NCBI GenBank assembly: GCA_045645205.1
Contig: JAZRIJ010000043.1
Location: 1 to 64,000, forward strand
Length of the DNA stretch: 64,000 nt
Reading direction: 5' to 3'
From: RGIG1995 sp045645205
Lineage (GTDB): Bacteria; Bacillota; Clostridia; Oscillospirales; CAG-272
Below the pieces are notes generated by a model, which was not told where the DNA came from, did no database searches, and saw only the letters and a list, made by a program, of their open reading frames with translations. The translations under genes were made by a program, and so were the position numbers. Shown in pieces: positions 33,484-42,585 of the stretch (the first letter of the stretch is position 1; the number at the start of each line of letters is the position of its first letter).

Positions 33484-34023
33484 TTAATTGTCGCTTTCAA
33501 GTTCACGAATCTTATCACGAAGCACTGCTGCTTTTTCAAATTCCTGAGATTTTATAGCTGCTTTCATCTCGTTTTTAAGCGACTTTATCTTGTCCTGTTT
33601 TGTCTCTTTTTCCTTGTACTTCTTAGGTCTCTTACCCATATATTTCGCCTTGCCGTGTATGCTCTCAACGCTTCGCTTAAGCTCATCTGCAAAAATCTCA
33701 TAGCATTTTGCGCAACCAACCTTACCCGTTTTTATAAGATCATCAAAAGAAGACGAACAGAGCGTACATCTCTTCTTTTCGGCAATCTGCGCTTTTTGGG
33801 TATCATAAGGCAGACCAAACAGATCTGACAATCCAAATAACCCGTCCGTACCGAAGCCGAAATCAATTTCATCAAACAGCGACGGAATTTTTATATTTAA
33901 TTTGCCCTGGTTCTTCAACTCCTCGGCACATTTGGCGCATAACGCATATTCCTGCGTCTGTCCGTTTACAGTCTGCTTATAATATATCTCCGCGTTATTC
34001 TTTCCGCATTTTTTACAAATCAT
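33484..34023 (-). CDS. mcsA: McsA, activator of protein-arginine kinase
   Basis: This 179-residue zinc protein has two four-Cys modules (CKKC...CAKC; CTLC...CAKC). The C-terminal UVR motif KSQEFEKAAVLRDKIRELES closely resembles the ClpC middle domain, as in known McsA proteins that dock McsB and ClpC. Confidence 0.93.
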   Translation of the reverse strand: MICKKCGKNNAEIYYKQTVNGQTQEYALCAKCAEELKNQGKLNIKIPSLFDEIDFGFGTDGLFGLSDLFGLPYDTQKAQIAEKKRCTLCSSSFDDLIKTGKVGCAKCYEIFADELKRSVESIHGKAKYMGKRPKKYKEKETKQDKIKSLKNEMKAAIKSQEFEKAAVLRDKIRELESDN

Positions 34024-34110
34024 AATACTTTCCCCCTATTCCGTTAACGCTTTTAAAAGTTTTCAAATATTTAAACATAAATTATAATTTGATCACGCTT
34101 ATTGTTTATT

Positions 34111-34563
34111 CTACTTCATAAGCCGCAAAATTATTTGTCGGAGTATGTCTGCACGTACTGCATTTCTTGCAATCGAAGACAGCTTACCCAAAGCAGTGTT
34201 TGACACCGCGCTGCACAGTAACATATATTCCCTTTCAGAAATAACCTCTTGATCAAGTAAATTACCAAGAAATGCAACAGCCTCTTTTTCATCTATTGAA
34301 TCGCCTATCGCATATAGAAAATGCATTAAATATTCATCTTTGCCCATTTGCTTGCGAATTATACGAATATATCCGCCTCCGCCCCGTCTGCTTTCAATTA
34401 TATACCCTCTTTCTGGAGTAAATCGAGAGGTTATAACATAGTTTATCTGGCTCGGAACACAGCCAAGCTGACCCGCAAGGTCATTTCGCTTTATTTCTGC
34501 CGCGCCCTCACCTTCGTTTATCATCTCTTCTATCAATTTCGCAATAGCATCAGATATAAGCAT
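34111..34563 (-). CDS. ctsR: Stress-gene repressor CtsR
   Basis: This 150-residue winged-helix repressor has NDLAGQLGCVPSQINYVITSRFTPERGYIIESRRGGGGYIRI, including the Gly-rich wing used as its heat sensor, and a C-terminal helical domain phosphorylated or bound by McsB. ATG 34563 has AGAGGTG upstream. It is the first gene of its operon, with two CtsR boxes at the promoter, so it is autoregulated. Confidence 0.95.
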   Translation of the reverse strand: MLISDAIAKLIEEMINEGEGAAEIKRNDLAGQLGCVPSQINYVITSRFTPERGYIIESRRGGGGYIRIIRKQMGKDEYLMHFLYAIGDSIDEKEAVAFLGNLLDQEVISEREYMLLCSAVSNTALGKLSSIARNAVRADILRQIILRLMK

Positions 34564-34584
34564 TTTACACACCTCTTTGTTGAC

Positions 34585-34601
34585 TTTGACTTTCTTTGAC
34601 T
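34585..34601. promoter_or_regulatory. CtsR operator, proximal
   Basis: TTTGACT-TTC-TTTGACT, the reverse complement of AGTCAAA-N3-AGTCAAA, lies between the -10 and the ctsR start. Confidence 0.85.
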
Positions 34602-34617
34602 TTTTCTTTGTGTTTGT

Positions 34618-34646
34618 ATTATAACACAATGGTCAAAGAAAGTCAA
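34618..34646 (-). promoter_or_regulatory. Promoter of the ctsR-mcsA-mcsB-clpC operon
   Basis: On the minus strand, TTGACT (34641-34646) and TATAAT (34618-34623) are separated by 17 bp. Confidence 0.8.
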
Positions 34647-34647
34647 G
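34631..34647. promoter_or_regulatory. CtsR operator, distal
   Basis: GGTCAAA-GAA-AGTCAAG matches the CtsR heptad repeat and overlaps the -35, in opposite orientation to the proximal site. Confidence 0.8.
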
Positions 34648-34678
34648 GTCTATTTTATTTTTTTAGAAAAATTTAGAT

Positions 34679-34715
34679 AAAAAAATCTCCTCTTGGAGTC
34701 CAAAAGGAGATTTTT
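34679..34715 (-). terminator. Terminator of icd
   Basis: AAAAAATCTCCT (34679-34690) pairs with AGGAGATTTTTT (34704-34715), 12 bp, 13-14 bp after the icd stop. Confidence 0.8.
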
Positions 34716-34728
34716 TGTTGCTTTATTT

Positions 34729-35943
34729 TTATGCCATTAGCTTATCGAGATTTTCTTTAATAGCAAGGATAAAGTCCTTTGTGTTCAGCGCTGTTGCGTT
34801 GCCAACTTCCCATAAACCAACAAGGTCTTTTGTCATCTTGCCCTGTTTCAATGTTGTTATGCAAGCTTCTTCGAGCTTCTTTGCAAATGCGCAAAGCTCA
34901 GAAATATTGTCAAGCTCGCCTCTCTTGTTGAGAGCACCTGTCCATGCGTAAATTGTTGCCATGGGGTTGGTAGATGTTTCTTCGCCCTTGAGGTGCTTGT
35001 AGTAATGGCGTGTAACAGTACCGTGAGCTGCTTCGTACTCATAGTTCCCATCGGGAGATACGAGAACCGAAGTCATCATAGCCAAAGAACCAAATGCTGT
35101 GGATACCATGTCGCTCATTACGTCGCCGTCGTAGTTCTTACAAGCCCAAATGAAGCCGCCTTCAGAACGGATAACACGTGCAACAGCATCGTCAATAAGT
35201 GTATAGAAGTATTCAATGCCTGCTGCATCAAATTTTTCTTTGTATTCAGCATCAAAAATTTCTTGATAAATATCCTTGAATGTATGGTCATACTTCTTGG
35301 AAATTGTATCCTTTGTGGAGAACCAAAGAGGCTGCTTTGTATCAAGAGCATACTGGAAACAAGCGCGAGCAAAGGATGCGATAGAAGTATCCTTGTTGTA
35401 TGAACCCTGAAGAACTCCGGGACACTCGAAATCGTAAATTGTTTCCTTGAAGGTTTCCTTGCCTTCCTTGTTTGTAAATACAAGTTCAGCCTTACCTTCT
35501 TCGGAAACTCTGTATTCTGTTGCCTTATAAATATCACCGTAAGCATGACGAGCAATAGTGATGGGCTTCTTCCATGTTCTTACAACGGGCTTGATCTCGT
35601 CAATAAGAATAGGGGCTCTGAATACTGTACCGTCGAGCATTGCACGGATAGTACCGTTGGGGCTCTTCCACATCTGGTGGAGGTTGTATTCGCTCATTCT
35701 CTGCTGGTTAGGAGTAATTGTTGCGCACTTAACACCAACGCCATACTTCTTGATAGCGTTTGCAGAATCCTTTGTTACCTGGTCGTCTGTCTTATCTCTT
35801 TCGGGAAGACCGAGGTCATAGTATTCTGTCTTGAGGTCAACATAGGGGTTAAGAAGTTCATCTTTGATCATTTGCCAGATAATTCTGGTCATTTCGTCTC
35901 CGTCCATCTCTACGAGGGGAGTAGTCATTCTAATCTTTGCCAT
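34729..35943 (-). CDS. icd: NADP-dependent isocitrate dehydrogenase (eukaryote-like type)
   Basis: This 404-residue enzyme converts isocitrate to 2-oxoglutarate. MTTPLVEMDGDEMTRIIW at the N-terminus, NGTIRAMLDGTVFRAPI (substrate loop) and AHGTVTRHYYKHLKGEETSTNPMATIYAW (coenzyme region) belong to the homodimeric subfamily that includes mitochondrial NADP-IDH, not the Icd of E. coli. ATG 35943 has AAGGAG upstream. The frame opens further from 36021 without family support. It is downstream of aconitase on the same strand but separated by a 255-bp gap with two hairpins. Confidence 0.94.
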   Translation of the reverse strand: MAKIRMTTPLVEMDGDEMTRIIWQMIKDELLNPYVDLKTEYYDLGLPERDKTDDQVTKDSANAIKKYGVGVKCATITPNQQRMSEYNLHQMWKSPNGTIRAMLDGTVFRAPILIDEIKPVVRTWKKPITIARHAYGDIYKATEYRVSEEGKAELVFTNKEGKETFKETIYDFECPGVLQGSYNKDTSIASFARACFQYALDTKQPLWFSTKDTISKKYDHTFKDIYQEIFDAEYKEKFDAAGIEYFYTLIDDAVARVIRSEGGFIWACKNYDGDVMSDMVSTAFGSLAMMTSVLVSPDGNYEYEAAHGTVTRHYYKHLKGEETSTNPMATIYAWTGALNKRGELDNISELCAFAKKLEEACITTLKQGKMTKDLVGLWEVGNATALNTKDFILAIKENLDKLMA

Positions 35944-36000
35944 GGTATTTTTCTCCTTAAAAATATCATTATTATTTTTTGTTATTGGAAATTCAATGGG

Positions 36001-36040
36001 ATCCTTCGACTGCGAGGGCACTGCCCTCTCCGCTCAGGAT
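36001..36040. repeat. REP-like imperfect palindrome in the acn-icd gap
   Basis: The outer arms ATCCT/AGGAT (36001-36005, 36036-36040) and inner arms GAGGGCA/TGCCCTC (36014-36020, 36022-36028) form an interrupted hairpin, with CTTCGACTGC-type sequence within. There is no U-run, so it does not look like a terminator. Layouts of this kind occur as dispersed repeats in gut Clostridia (established from general familiarity, not checked here). Confidence 0.45.
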
Positions 36041-36161
36041 GACCATTTAAGGAACGGTTGTGCACAAACATCATACTGTAGGCTAACACAGTTCGCTGCA
36101 TACAGCACAACTGTATCTCTTATCTTTTATCTATTCAATATTATCTAAAATGACAGACTTC

Positions 36162-36190
36162 AAGTGATACCGCCGACGGCGGTATTACTT
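36162..36190. repeat. 13-bp hairpin just after the aconitase stop
   Basis: AAGTGATACCGCC (36162-36174) pairs with GGCGGTATTACTT (36178-36190) around GAC, with one G-U pair. No T-run follows on the minus strand, so it may be a 3' stabiliser or REP unit rather than a terminator. Confidence 0.55.
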
Positions 36191-36198
36191 ATCTTACT

Positions 36199-38433
36199 TT
36201 ATTTTGCAAGACCTGCTGCATAGTAGTTCATCAAGCAGCCTTCGGTGATGATGAGCTTTTCGTCTGCTGTAAGCCCCTTGCAGTAGAGTGTAATATCCTT
36301 AACACCGTCAGCAGTAATAACCTTTGCAGGAATTTCTTCCTTGCCGGAAAGGATAGCTTCTCTTACACCGGGAACATACAGATAGTCATTTTCAGTGTAG
36401 TTAAATTCAACATCCTTTTCAATTGTGAAAGGAACAATCCCCCAGTTAATGCAGTTTGAACGGTAACACTTTGTAGCATATTCGTAGCAAACATTTGCAA
36501 ATCCCCCGAGAACCTTCTGGCAGGAATCCGCCTGCTCACGAGCAGAACCGTCGCCGGGTCTCTTTGCGAATACACAGGAACCGATGGTAGTCTTCTTAAT
36601 GTCGCCGCCAACCTTTGCCAAAACTTCAACTATCTCAGCAGGAGCGTTGCCTTCTTGACGTGCAACTTCGAGAGCATTTACAGCTTTTGATCTTTCAACA
36701 TATTCGGGAACACGTCTGGAAAGAGCAAACTCGGAAAGCTTCAGGGGGTTGGAACGGTAGGAAGATGTTTCACCCGAGGGGATAAGCTCGTCAGTTGTTG
36801 TTACGTCATCATGGATAACTGCGCAAAACTTAACAAGCATATCATCATCAAGTCTGTACATCTTGGGCCAGTCCTTGATGTTGGGACCGAAGCGGAGCTC
36901 GTATCCGGGTTCTGGATTACCAAAGCCGTTGTAAACTCTCTTTTCATAAATTGTGGGATCAAACTTATACTCATGCTCAGGTACTGTATATTCAATATCT
37001 GTAGCGGCTGTAAGAACACCGTGATTTGCTGCTGTAGCGGCAATAGAACGGGCATCCATAAGAGCAACTGCGGAAATTTGTCCCTGTCCGGGTTTTGAAC
37101 CTTCGCGGTTTGCAAAGTTTCTTGTAGCATGGCGGATAGAGAAGCCATTGTGCGCAGGTGTATCACCGGCGCCAAAGCAAGGCCCGCAAAATGCAGGCTT
37201 AATTACTGCTCCGGCAGACATAAGTTTTTCACTTGTGCCATCTCTTGTAATAGCCATATTAATAGGAGCAGATGAAGGATATACGGAAAGGTCAAAGTAT
37301 GTGTTACCGATAGACTGGTTTTCGAGAATAGCTGCAGCCTCAACGAGGTTTTCGTACATACCGCCCGAGCAACCAACGATAACACCCTGATCGGCAACTA
37401 CCTTGCCGTCAACAATGTTTCTGCAAAGATCCATTGTAACTTGCTTACCAAGACTCTTCTGACACTCTGCTTCTGTTTCCTTGAAAATCTTTTCAGCGTT
37501 AGCCTGAAGCTCGTGGATTGTAAATGCCTTGGAAGGATGGAAAGGAAGCGCAATCATACTTTCCATCTTGGAAAGGTCAATCTTTACAATAGAATCATAG
37601 TATGCGCCCTCTTCCACTTTCATTTCAGCATAAGCTTCTGGACGTCTTACATTTTCATAGAATTCCTTAACAACCCCGTCTGTTTCCCAGATAGATGTGA
37701 GACAGCTTGTTTCTGTTGTCATAACATCAACACCGATACGAAAGTCCATAGAAAGATCTGCAACACCGGGACCTGCAAATTCAAGAACCTTATTCTTAAC
37801 ATCAGCATTAGGAAAAGTTTCAGCAACAAGCGCGATAGCTACGTCATGAGGACCGATACCGTGAGGAAGCTTACCGTCAATCCATACGAGTACTACTTCG
37901 GGTGCTGGTACGTCATATGTGTTTTCAAGAAGCTGCTTAACCAATTCGCCGCCGCCTTCACCGACACCGAGTGTACCATAACAGCCGTAACGTGTATGAG
38001 AGTCAGAACCGAGAATCATGCCGCCGCACTTTGCAAGCATCTCACGCGCATACTGGTGAATAACCGCCTGATTTGCAGGAACATAGATACCACCATATTT
38101 GCGAGCTGCAGAAAGGCCGAATGCATGATCATCTTCATTTATAGTACCGCCCACAGCACAAAGCGAGTTGTGGCAGTTTGTCATAGCATAAGGAATGGGG
38201 AACTTTTTCAATCCGCTTGCTCTTGCTGTCTGTATAATGCCTACATAAGTAATATCATGAGAAATCAAGGCATCAAACTTAATTCGCATCTTTTTTGGAT
38301 CTGTTGATTTGTCATGCGCTCTGAGAATTTTGTATGCCATCGTCTTATCACGAGCGGCATCAATGTTTACAGGTGTAGTAAATTCGGGTTTACCGTTTAT
38401 AATCGTTATACCTTTTTTAATCATTTCTACCAT
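36199..38433 (-). CDS. acn: Aconitase-family hydratase
   Basis: This 744-residue [4Fe-4S] hydratase is predicted to interconvert citrate and isocitrate. DSHTRYGCYGTLGVGEGGGE is conserved. Cluster ligands are in GCSGGM (about residue 359) and FCGPCFGAGD (about 420), and the C-terminal swivel domain ends with a GCLMNYYA tail. Its length and motifs fit the aconitase family, although annotation systems often call such clostridial members simply 'hydratase'. AAGGAG precedes ATG 38433. It follows citG on the same strand (22-bp gap) and precedes icd. Confidence 0.85.
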   Translation of the reverse strand: MVEMIKKGITIINGKPEFTTPVNIDAARDKTMAYKILRAHDKSTDPKKMRIKFDALISHDITYVGIIQTARASGLKKFPIPYAMTNCHNSLCAVGGTINEDDHAFGLSAARKYGGIYVPANQAVIHQYAREMLAKCGGMILGSDSHTRYGCYGTLGVGEGGGELVKQLLENTYDVPAPEVVLVWIDGKLPHGIGPHDVAIALVAETFPNADVKNKVLEFAGPGVADLSMDFRIGVDVMTTETSCLTSIWETDGVVKEFYENVRRPEAYAEMKVEEGAYYDSIVKIDLSKMESMIALPFHPSKAFTIHELQANAEKIFKETEAECQKSLGKQVTMDLCRNIVDGKVVADQGVIVGCSGGMYENLVEAAAILENQSIGNTYFDLSVYPSSAPINMAITRDGTSEKLMSAGAVIKPAFCGPCFGAGDTPAHNGFSIRHATRNFANREGSKPGQGQISAVALMDARSIAATAANHGVLTAATDIEYTVPEHEYKFDPTIYEKRVYNGFGNPEPGYELRFGPNIKDWPKMYRLDDDMLVKFCAVIHDDVTTTDELIPSGETSSYRSNPLKLSEFALSRRVPEYVERSKAVNALEVARQEGNAPAEIVEVLAKVGGDIKKTTIGSCVFAKRPGDGSAREQADSCQKVLGGFANVCYEYATKCYRSNCINWGIVPFTIEKDVEFNYTENDYLYVPGVREAILSGKEEIPAKVITADGVKDITLYCKGLTADEKLIITEGCLMNYYAAGLAK

Positions 38434-38455
38434 AAGAAATTCTCCTTAATGTTAT

Positions 38456-39295
38456 TTAAATTTTTTCAAGATTATAAATAAACCATGTTATTGCCAAAAG
38501 GTCTGCGCACCCTCCCGGACTTAAGTTCTTTTGTATAAGCTCTCTGTCAAACTCTTTTATTTCGTCAAAGTCCGCATCATACAGGCTTTCCGCCCTTTTT
38601 TTGACATAATCCGCTATATCCTTTCCGCCCCTGCTTATAACATTCGTGTCTTCAACAACACTCATCATATATATAAGGGTACGAACCAAGGATTCGTTTT
38701 CAGTCATTCCATTACAAAAACATTTCTTCATAAAGGGATATGAATATTTTTTAATCGTCGCAAAGCCCGATTCAGCCTCCCCACGAATACCCTTTATACC
38801 GTATTTTCTATAAAGCTTTTCGCCGTTTGTCATAAGGCTCTCGTCTTTTTCTATAGAGTAATCGCTTTGGCATACACCCTTTGAGATTAGCGAAACAGTA
38901 TAACAGATATTTTCAACATCAATACTTTTATTCAAGGCAAGAATTCTGCCTACCGCTATGCAAATAAGTCCTGCAGAAAAAATCATGCCCTTGTGGGTAT
39001 TGATCCCTCCTGTTGCATCGAACATTGCTTTTTCAGCTTCCATTCCTATATTTCTCGCCTCGGGAAAGATTTTATTCTCGCCAAAAGCGGCTGTCTCATA
39101 ACCGTATATTACAAAGCGATAAAAATAAGGTTTTAAGGCTTGGGCGCTTTTTTTAAATGTATTTATATCCATATCACTGTGTGCACCGCTGTTTTCGCTG
39201 TCAACAAGTCCCGGTTTCGGTGTTGCCGAAACCTCGTCAATGAGCGCTTTTTCCGCCAAAGCGCTTATTTGCTCAAATACTTTATATTTATTCAT
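38456..39295 (-). CDS. citG: Triphosphoribosyl-dephospho-CoA synthase
   Basis: This 279-residue enzyme makes the precursor of the citrate lyase prosthetic group from ATP and dephospho-CoA. EVSATPKPGLVDSENSGAHSDMDINTF is the family hallmark, with GGINTHKGMIFSAGLI and NLSPGGCADLLAI. It belongs to the citDEFXG group. Confidence 0.93.
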   Translation of the reverse strand: MNKYKVFEQISALAEKALIDEVSATPKPGLVDSENSGAHSDMDINTFKKSAQALKPYFYRFVIYGYETAAFGENKIFPEARNIGMEAEKAMFDATGGINTHKGMIFSAGLICIAVGRILALNKSIDVENICYTVSLISKGVCQSDYSIEKDESLMTNGEKLYRKYGIKGIRGEAESGFATIKKYSYPFMKKCFCNGMTENESLVRTLIYMMSVVEDTNVISRGGKDIADYVKKRAESLYDADFDEIKEFDRELIQKNLSPGGCADLLAITWFIYNLEKI

Positions 39296-39310
39296 TTATT
39301 ATATTCTCGC

Positions 39311-39844
39311 TTACTTTTTTGCCGTTTTTGAAATTTTATACTCATCCAATAATACCCTTTTAATTTCTTTTAAAAGCTCGTCAACCGAATGTTTTCTCGA
39401 TCTTGCGCAAGCGTGAGCAGGCTCTCCGCATATAAGACATTTTCTTCCCACAAGTCCCAGCATAGTGCGCGATATAGGTTTCTTACAGATATCTATAACG
39501 TCAAAATCAAACAGCCTGTTGAATCTGCATTCATCCTCTATTGAAACTGTAAGCTTTTTTAGCTCGCGCGCATCAAGATCAACACAGTAAAATGCTTCAA
39601 GTCCGGTATTCTTTTGACGTTCATTTTTAAATATAATATTATATCCGCCAAGGGCAGCTTCTAAAGCAGCCTTGCCCTTGGAGAATATTTTTTCACTCAT
39701 TTCATTTCGCTTGACAGATCCCGGCATTACTACTGTAAACGAAATAAGCGGACACTTATATTTATCTATAAGATATGACTGATAGAAAGCACGGTCTTCT
39801 TTGCTTTCAAGCATATCTTCAAGAGTAACCGATACGTATTCCAT
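39311..39844 (-). CDS. citX: Apo-citrate lyase phosphoribosyl-dephospho-CoA transferase
   Basis: This 177-residue enzyme attaches the prosthetic group to the citrate lyase acyl carrier protein CitD. LDMLESKEDRAF-like LEDMLESKEDRAFYQ, FTVVMPGSVKRNEM and the C-terminal RKCLICGEPAHACARSRKHS are typical. ATG 39844 overlaps the citF stop (TAATG). Confidence 0.93.
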   Translation of the reverse strand: MEYVSVTLEDMLESKEDRAFYQSYLIDKYKCPLISFTVVMPGSVKRNEMSEKIFSKGKAALEAALGGYNIIFKNERQKNTGLEAFYCVDLDARELKKLTVSIEDECRFNRLFDFDVIDICKKPISRTMLGLVGRKCLICGEPAHACARSRKHSVDELLKEIKRVLLDEYKISKTAKK

Positions 39845-41391
39845 TAGTCTAAAATATTCCTAATAACATCAATAACCGAGCCGTCTCTGTATGTTACAAC
39901 AGCTACTATCTTGTCACCAAATGGAAGCTCATCTGGAACGCCTGAAAGCTTTTCAGCTTTCTGCTGAAGCTCACTGATAGTTGTTATGGGAAGACCTGCT
40001 TCGCGGAGTCTGCTTTCAATTTCGGGACGCGCAGGGTTAACTGCAATGCCATGGTCTGTTACAAGTACGTCAACATCCCCCCCCGGTGTAACTACTGTAT
40101 TTACCTTTTTCATAACAGTGGGAAGTCTGCCTCTCATAAGAGGCGCTGTTATAATTGTAAGAGCCGCCCCTGCTGCCGTATCGGGATGTCCTCCTATAGC
40201 GCCTCTAATAATTCCGTCAGTCCCAAGAAGAACGTTTACATTGAAGTCAATGTCAATTTCAAGAGCAGAAAGAATTACCACGTCAAGCTGATTCTGAGCC
40301 GAACCCTTATCATAAGGAGAAGCATAGGAAACAGCGTCTATCTGATGGTGAAACTCATTGTTTTTAACACTTTCAGCCGCAACAGAGTCAAATGTCTGTA
40401 CGTCAAGTATCTTCTTGACAAGACCTTCTTCATGCATACTTGTTATCTGTGCTGTAATACCGCCGAGAGCAAAGCTGCACTTGATATCCTTTTCAATCAT
40501 CTTGTCTCGAAGAAATCTTGTTACCGCCAAAGATGCTCCCCCCGAACCCGTCTGCATTGAGAAACCGTCATAGAAATACCCCGATGCTTCGATAACATCA
40601 GCAGCTGTCTGCGCAATAAGAAGGTCATGAGGGTTCTTTGTAAATCTTGTTGCGCCTGAGGAGATTTTCGCAGGATCACCTACCGATTCAACTTCTACTA
40701 TATAATCAACCTGCCTTGCAGGAATAGCGCAGGGAACGTTAGGGAATGCAACAATGTTGTTTGTAAGGATGATTACCTTATCTGCATATTCCGCGTCAAC
40801 TCTTGCATAACCGAGAGAGCCGCATGCGCCTGTCTCTTCCCCGCCCGCTGTGTAACCGTTAGCATTACCGTATGGATCGCAGGAGGATGCACCGAGGAAC
40901 GCAACGTCAATATGAAGTTCACCCTCCGCAATAGCCGCAGCGCGTCCGCCGTGTGAACGGAAGATAACAGGATCATCCATAATACCGTGAGAAATAGCGT
41001 TTGCAAGTTTACCACGCAGACCGCTGGTCTCAATGTGTGTTACTACTCCGTTTTTAATATGCTCTATCATAGGCTCATGAACATTTGTAAGACTGGACGC
41101 CGCAACACTCATATTCTTATAACCCATATCAGCAAGCTTTCCGAGAACGTAGTTCACAACATGCTCTCCGTCACGGAAATGGTGGTGAAAGGATATAGTC
41201 ATACCGTCCTTAAGTCCGACTGCCGTAACAGCCTCTTCAAAGGAAGTTATCTTATTGTTATTTTTGGAGCGTTCCGCAAAGGTTTCCGTACTTCTGAGAA
41301 GAAGCTTTTCGTTTTCGCCGGGAACATATGGCTTGAGTCCTGTTTTTTCAAACAATGATTTAGGAATTTCACGTTTTACTGCATTTATCAT
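39844..41391 (-). CDS. citF: Citrate lyase alpha subunit (citrate:acetyl-ACP transferase)
   Basis: This 515-residue subunit transfers citrate onto the acyl carrier protein in exchange for acetate. GMTISFHHHFRDGEHVVNYVL, AFLGASSCDPYGNANGY and the CoA-transferase-like GGHPDTAAGAALTIITAPLMRGRLP are diagnostic. ATG 41391 has GAGG nine bases upstream, better than ATG 41406, which has none. Confidence 0.96.
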   Translation of the reverse strand: MINAVKREIPKSLFEKTGLKPYVPGENEKLLLRSTETFAERSKNNNKITSFEEAVTAVGLKDGMTISFHHHFRDGEHVVNYVLGKLADMGYKNMSVAASSLTNVHEPMIEHIKNGVVTHIETSGLRGKLANAISHGIMDDPVIFRSHGGRAAAIAEGELHIDVAFLGASSCDPYGNANGYTAGGEETGACGSLGYARVDAEYADKVIILTNNIVAFPNVPCAIPARQVDYIVEVESVGDPAKISSGATRFTKNPHDLLIAQTAADVIEASGYFYDGFSMQTGSGGASLAVTRFLRDKMIEKDIKCSFALGGITAQITSMHEEGLVKKILDVQTFDSVAAESVKNNEFHHQIDAVSYASPYDKGSAQNQLDVVILSALEIDIDFNVNVLLGTDGIIRGAIGGHPDTAAGAALTIITAPLMRGRLPTVMKKVNTVVTPGGDVDVLVTDHGIAVNPARPEIESRLREAGLPITTISELQQKAEKLSGVPDELPFGDKIVAVVTYRDGSVIDVIRNILD

Positions 41392-41395
41392 AACA

Positions 41396-42289
41396 TTACA
41401 CCTCATCGCTGATTATCTTCATAGCGCGCGCAAGAGTAATAACACGTTGAGCACGCATATAGATAGGCTTGTCAATCATTTTGCCGTCAAGAGATACAAC
41501 CCCTGAACCCTTTTTAGCAGCATCGTCTGCCGCCTCGATTATTCGGAGTGCTTTTTCAATATCCTTGTCTGTGGGACGAAATACACTGTTTATAGGAGCG
41601 ATCTGTCTGGGGTTGATAATAGACTTACCGTCAAAACCCAATTGTTTAATGAGCTTTGTCTGTTCAATAAGACCTTCAGTATCATTAACGTTGGAATATA
41701 CTGTATCAAGAGCATCAATGCCTGCCGCGCGCGCAGCAACAACAATTGCCGATCTTGCATAGAACAGCTCTGTTCCTTCGGCTGAACGTGTTGTTTTAAG
41801 ATTTGCGCAATAGTCCTCAGCTCCGAGAGCAATACCGATTATACGGGGAGATGCTGTAGCGATAGCATAGGCATTTGTAATACCAAGCGCACTCTCAACA
41901 GCGGTAAGTATCTTTGTTTTGCCAACGGGAACACCCGCAGCCTTTTCAGCCTCTTCAATGCACTTTTCGGTGTCAATAACATCCTGAGCCGTTTCGGTCT
42001 TGGGCATTCTGATAACAGGACAACCTGCCGCAACCATAGCAAAGATATCATCACGTCCGTAAGAAGTTGAAAGAGGGTTAACACGGACAACTATCTCAAC
42101 CTCTCCGTAGTCAATGGTTTTCAAAGCATTGTAAACCAATATTCTTGCCGCATCTTTTTCAGTAAGAGTAACCGAATCCTCAAGGTCAAACATAACAGCA
42201 TCCGAGCCGTAGATGTGTGCGTCTGCAATCATACCTGGATTGTTACCGGGTACAAAAAGCATCGTTCTGCGTAATCTCTCTCCGTTCAT
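41396..42289 (-). CDS. citE: Citrate lyase beta subunit (citryl-ACP lyase)
   Basis: This 297-residue lyase of the HpcH/HpaI-like TIM-barrel family cleaves citryl-ACP to oxaloacetate and acetyl-ACP. RTMLFVPGNNPGMIADAHIYGSDAVMFDLEDSV, IALGAEDYCANL and GFDGKSIINPRQI match the family. ATG 42289 has GGGAGG upstream. Confidence 0.96.
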   Translation of the reverse strand: MNGERLRRTMLFVPGNNPGMIADAHIYGSDAVMFDLEDSVTLTEKDAARILVYNALKTIDYGEVEIVVRVNPLSTSYGRDDIFAMVAAGCPVIRMPKTETAQDVIDTEKCIEEAEKAAGVPVGKTKILTAVESALGITNAYAIATASPRIIGIALGAEDYCANLKTTRSAEGTELFYARSAIVVAARAAGIDALDTVYSNVNDTEGLIEQTKLIKQLGFDGKSIINPRQIAPINSVFRPTDKDIEKALRIIEAADDAAKKGSGVVSLDGKMIDKPIYMRAQRVITLARAMKIISDEV

Positions 42290-42303
42290 TTGATATTCCT
42301 CCC

Positions 42304-42585
42304 TTACCACTCAAATTTGCCGCCGCTTGCGCGCAACGCGGCTGTTGTAACTCTTGCGCGGATAGTGCAGTCAAGAGAGCCCTTATCGGTTGCAATAATA
42401 TTAACATTTTCAAGCCCGCACCTTTCGGCTGTTTCAATAATAACCCGTTTAATTTGTCTGCCGAATAGGCTTGCAACGGTGCTTTCAAGCTCGACATTTA
42501 TACCCTGCTTTTCACTGGGTTTGATTTCGATCATGATATCTCCCGACTCAAGAGTTCCGGCAATACCGTTTTTTTCAAGTTTCAT
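42304..42585 (-). CDS. citD: Citrate lyase acyl carrier protein (gamma subunit)
   Basis: This 93-residue carrier has the prosthetic-group serine in GTLESGDIMIEI (Ser14), the equivalent of the modified Ser in enterobacterial CitD. AAAGGTG precedes ATG 42585. It is the first gene of the cit operon. No citC (acetate ligase) lies upstream. Confidence 0.95.
   Translation of the reverse strand: MKLEKNGIAGTLESGDIMIEIKPSEKQGINVELESTVASLFGRQIKRVIIETAERCGLENVNIIATDKGSLDCTIRARVTTAALRASGGKFEW

Noticed and set aside
37441..38307. A 288-residue plus-strand open frame
   Set aside because: Antisense to the aconitase gene. It has no recognisable domain and no ribosome site.
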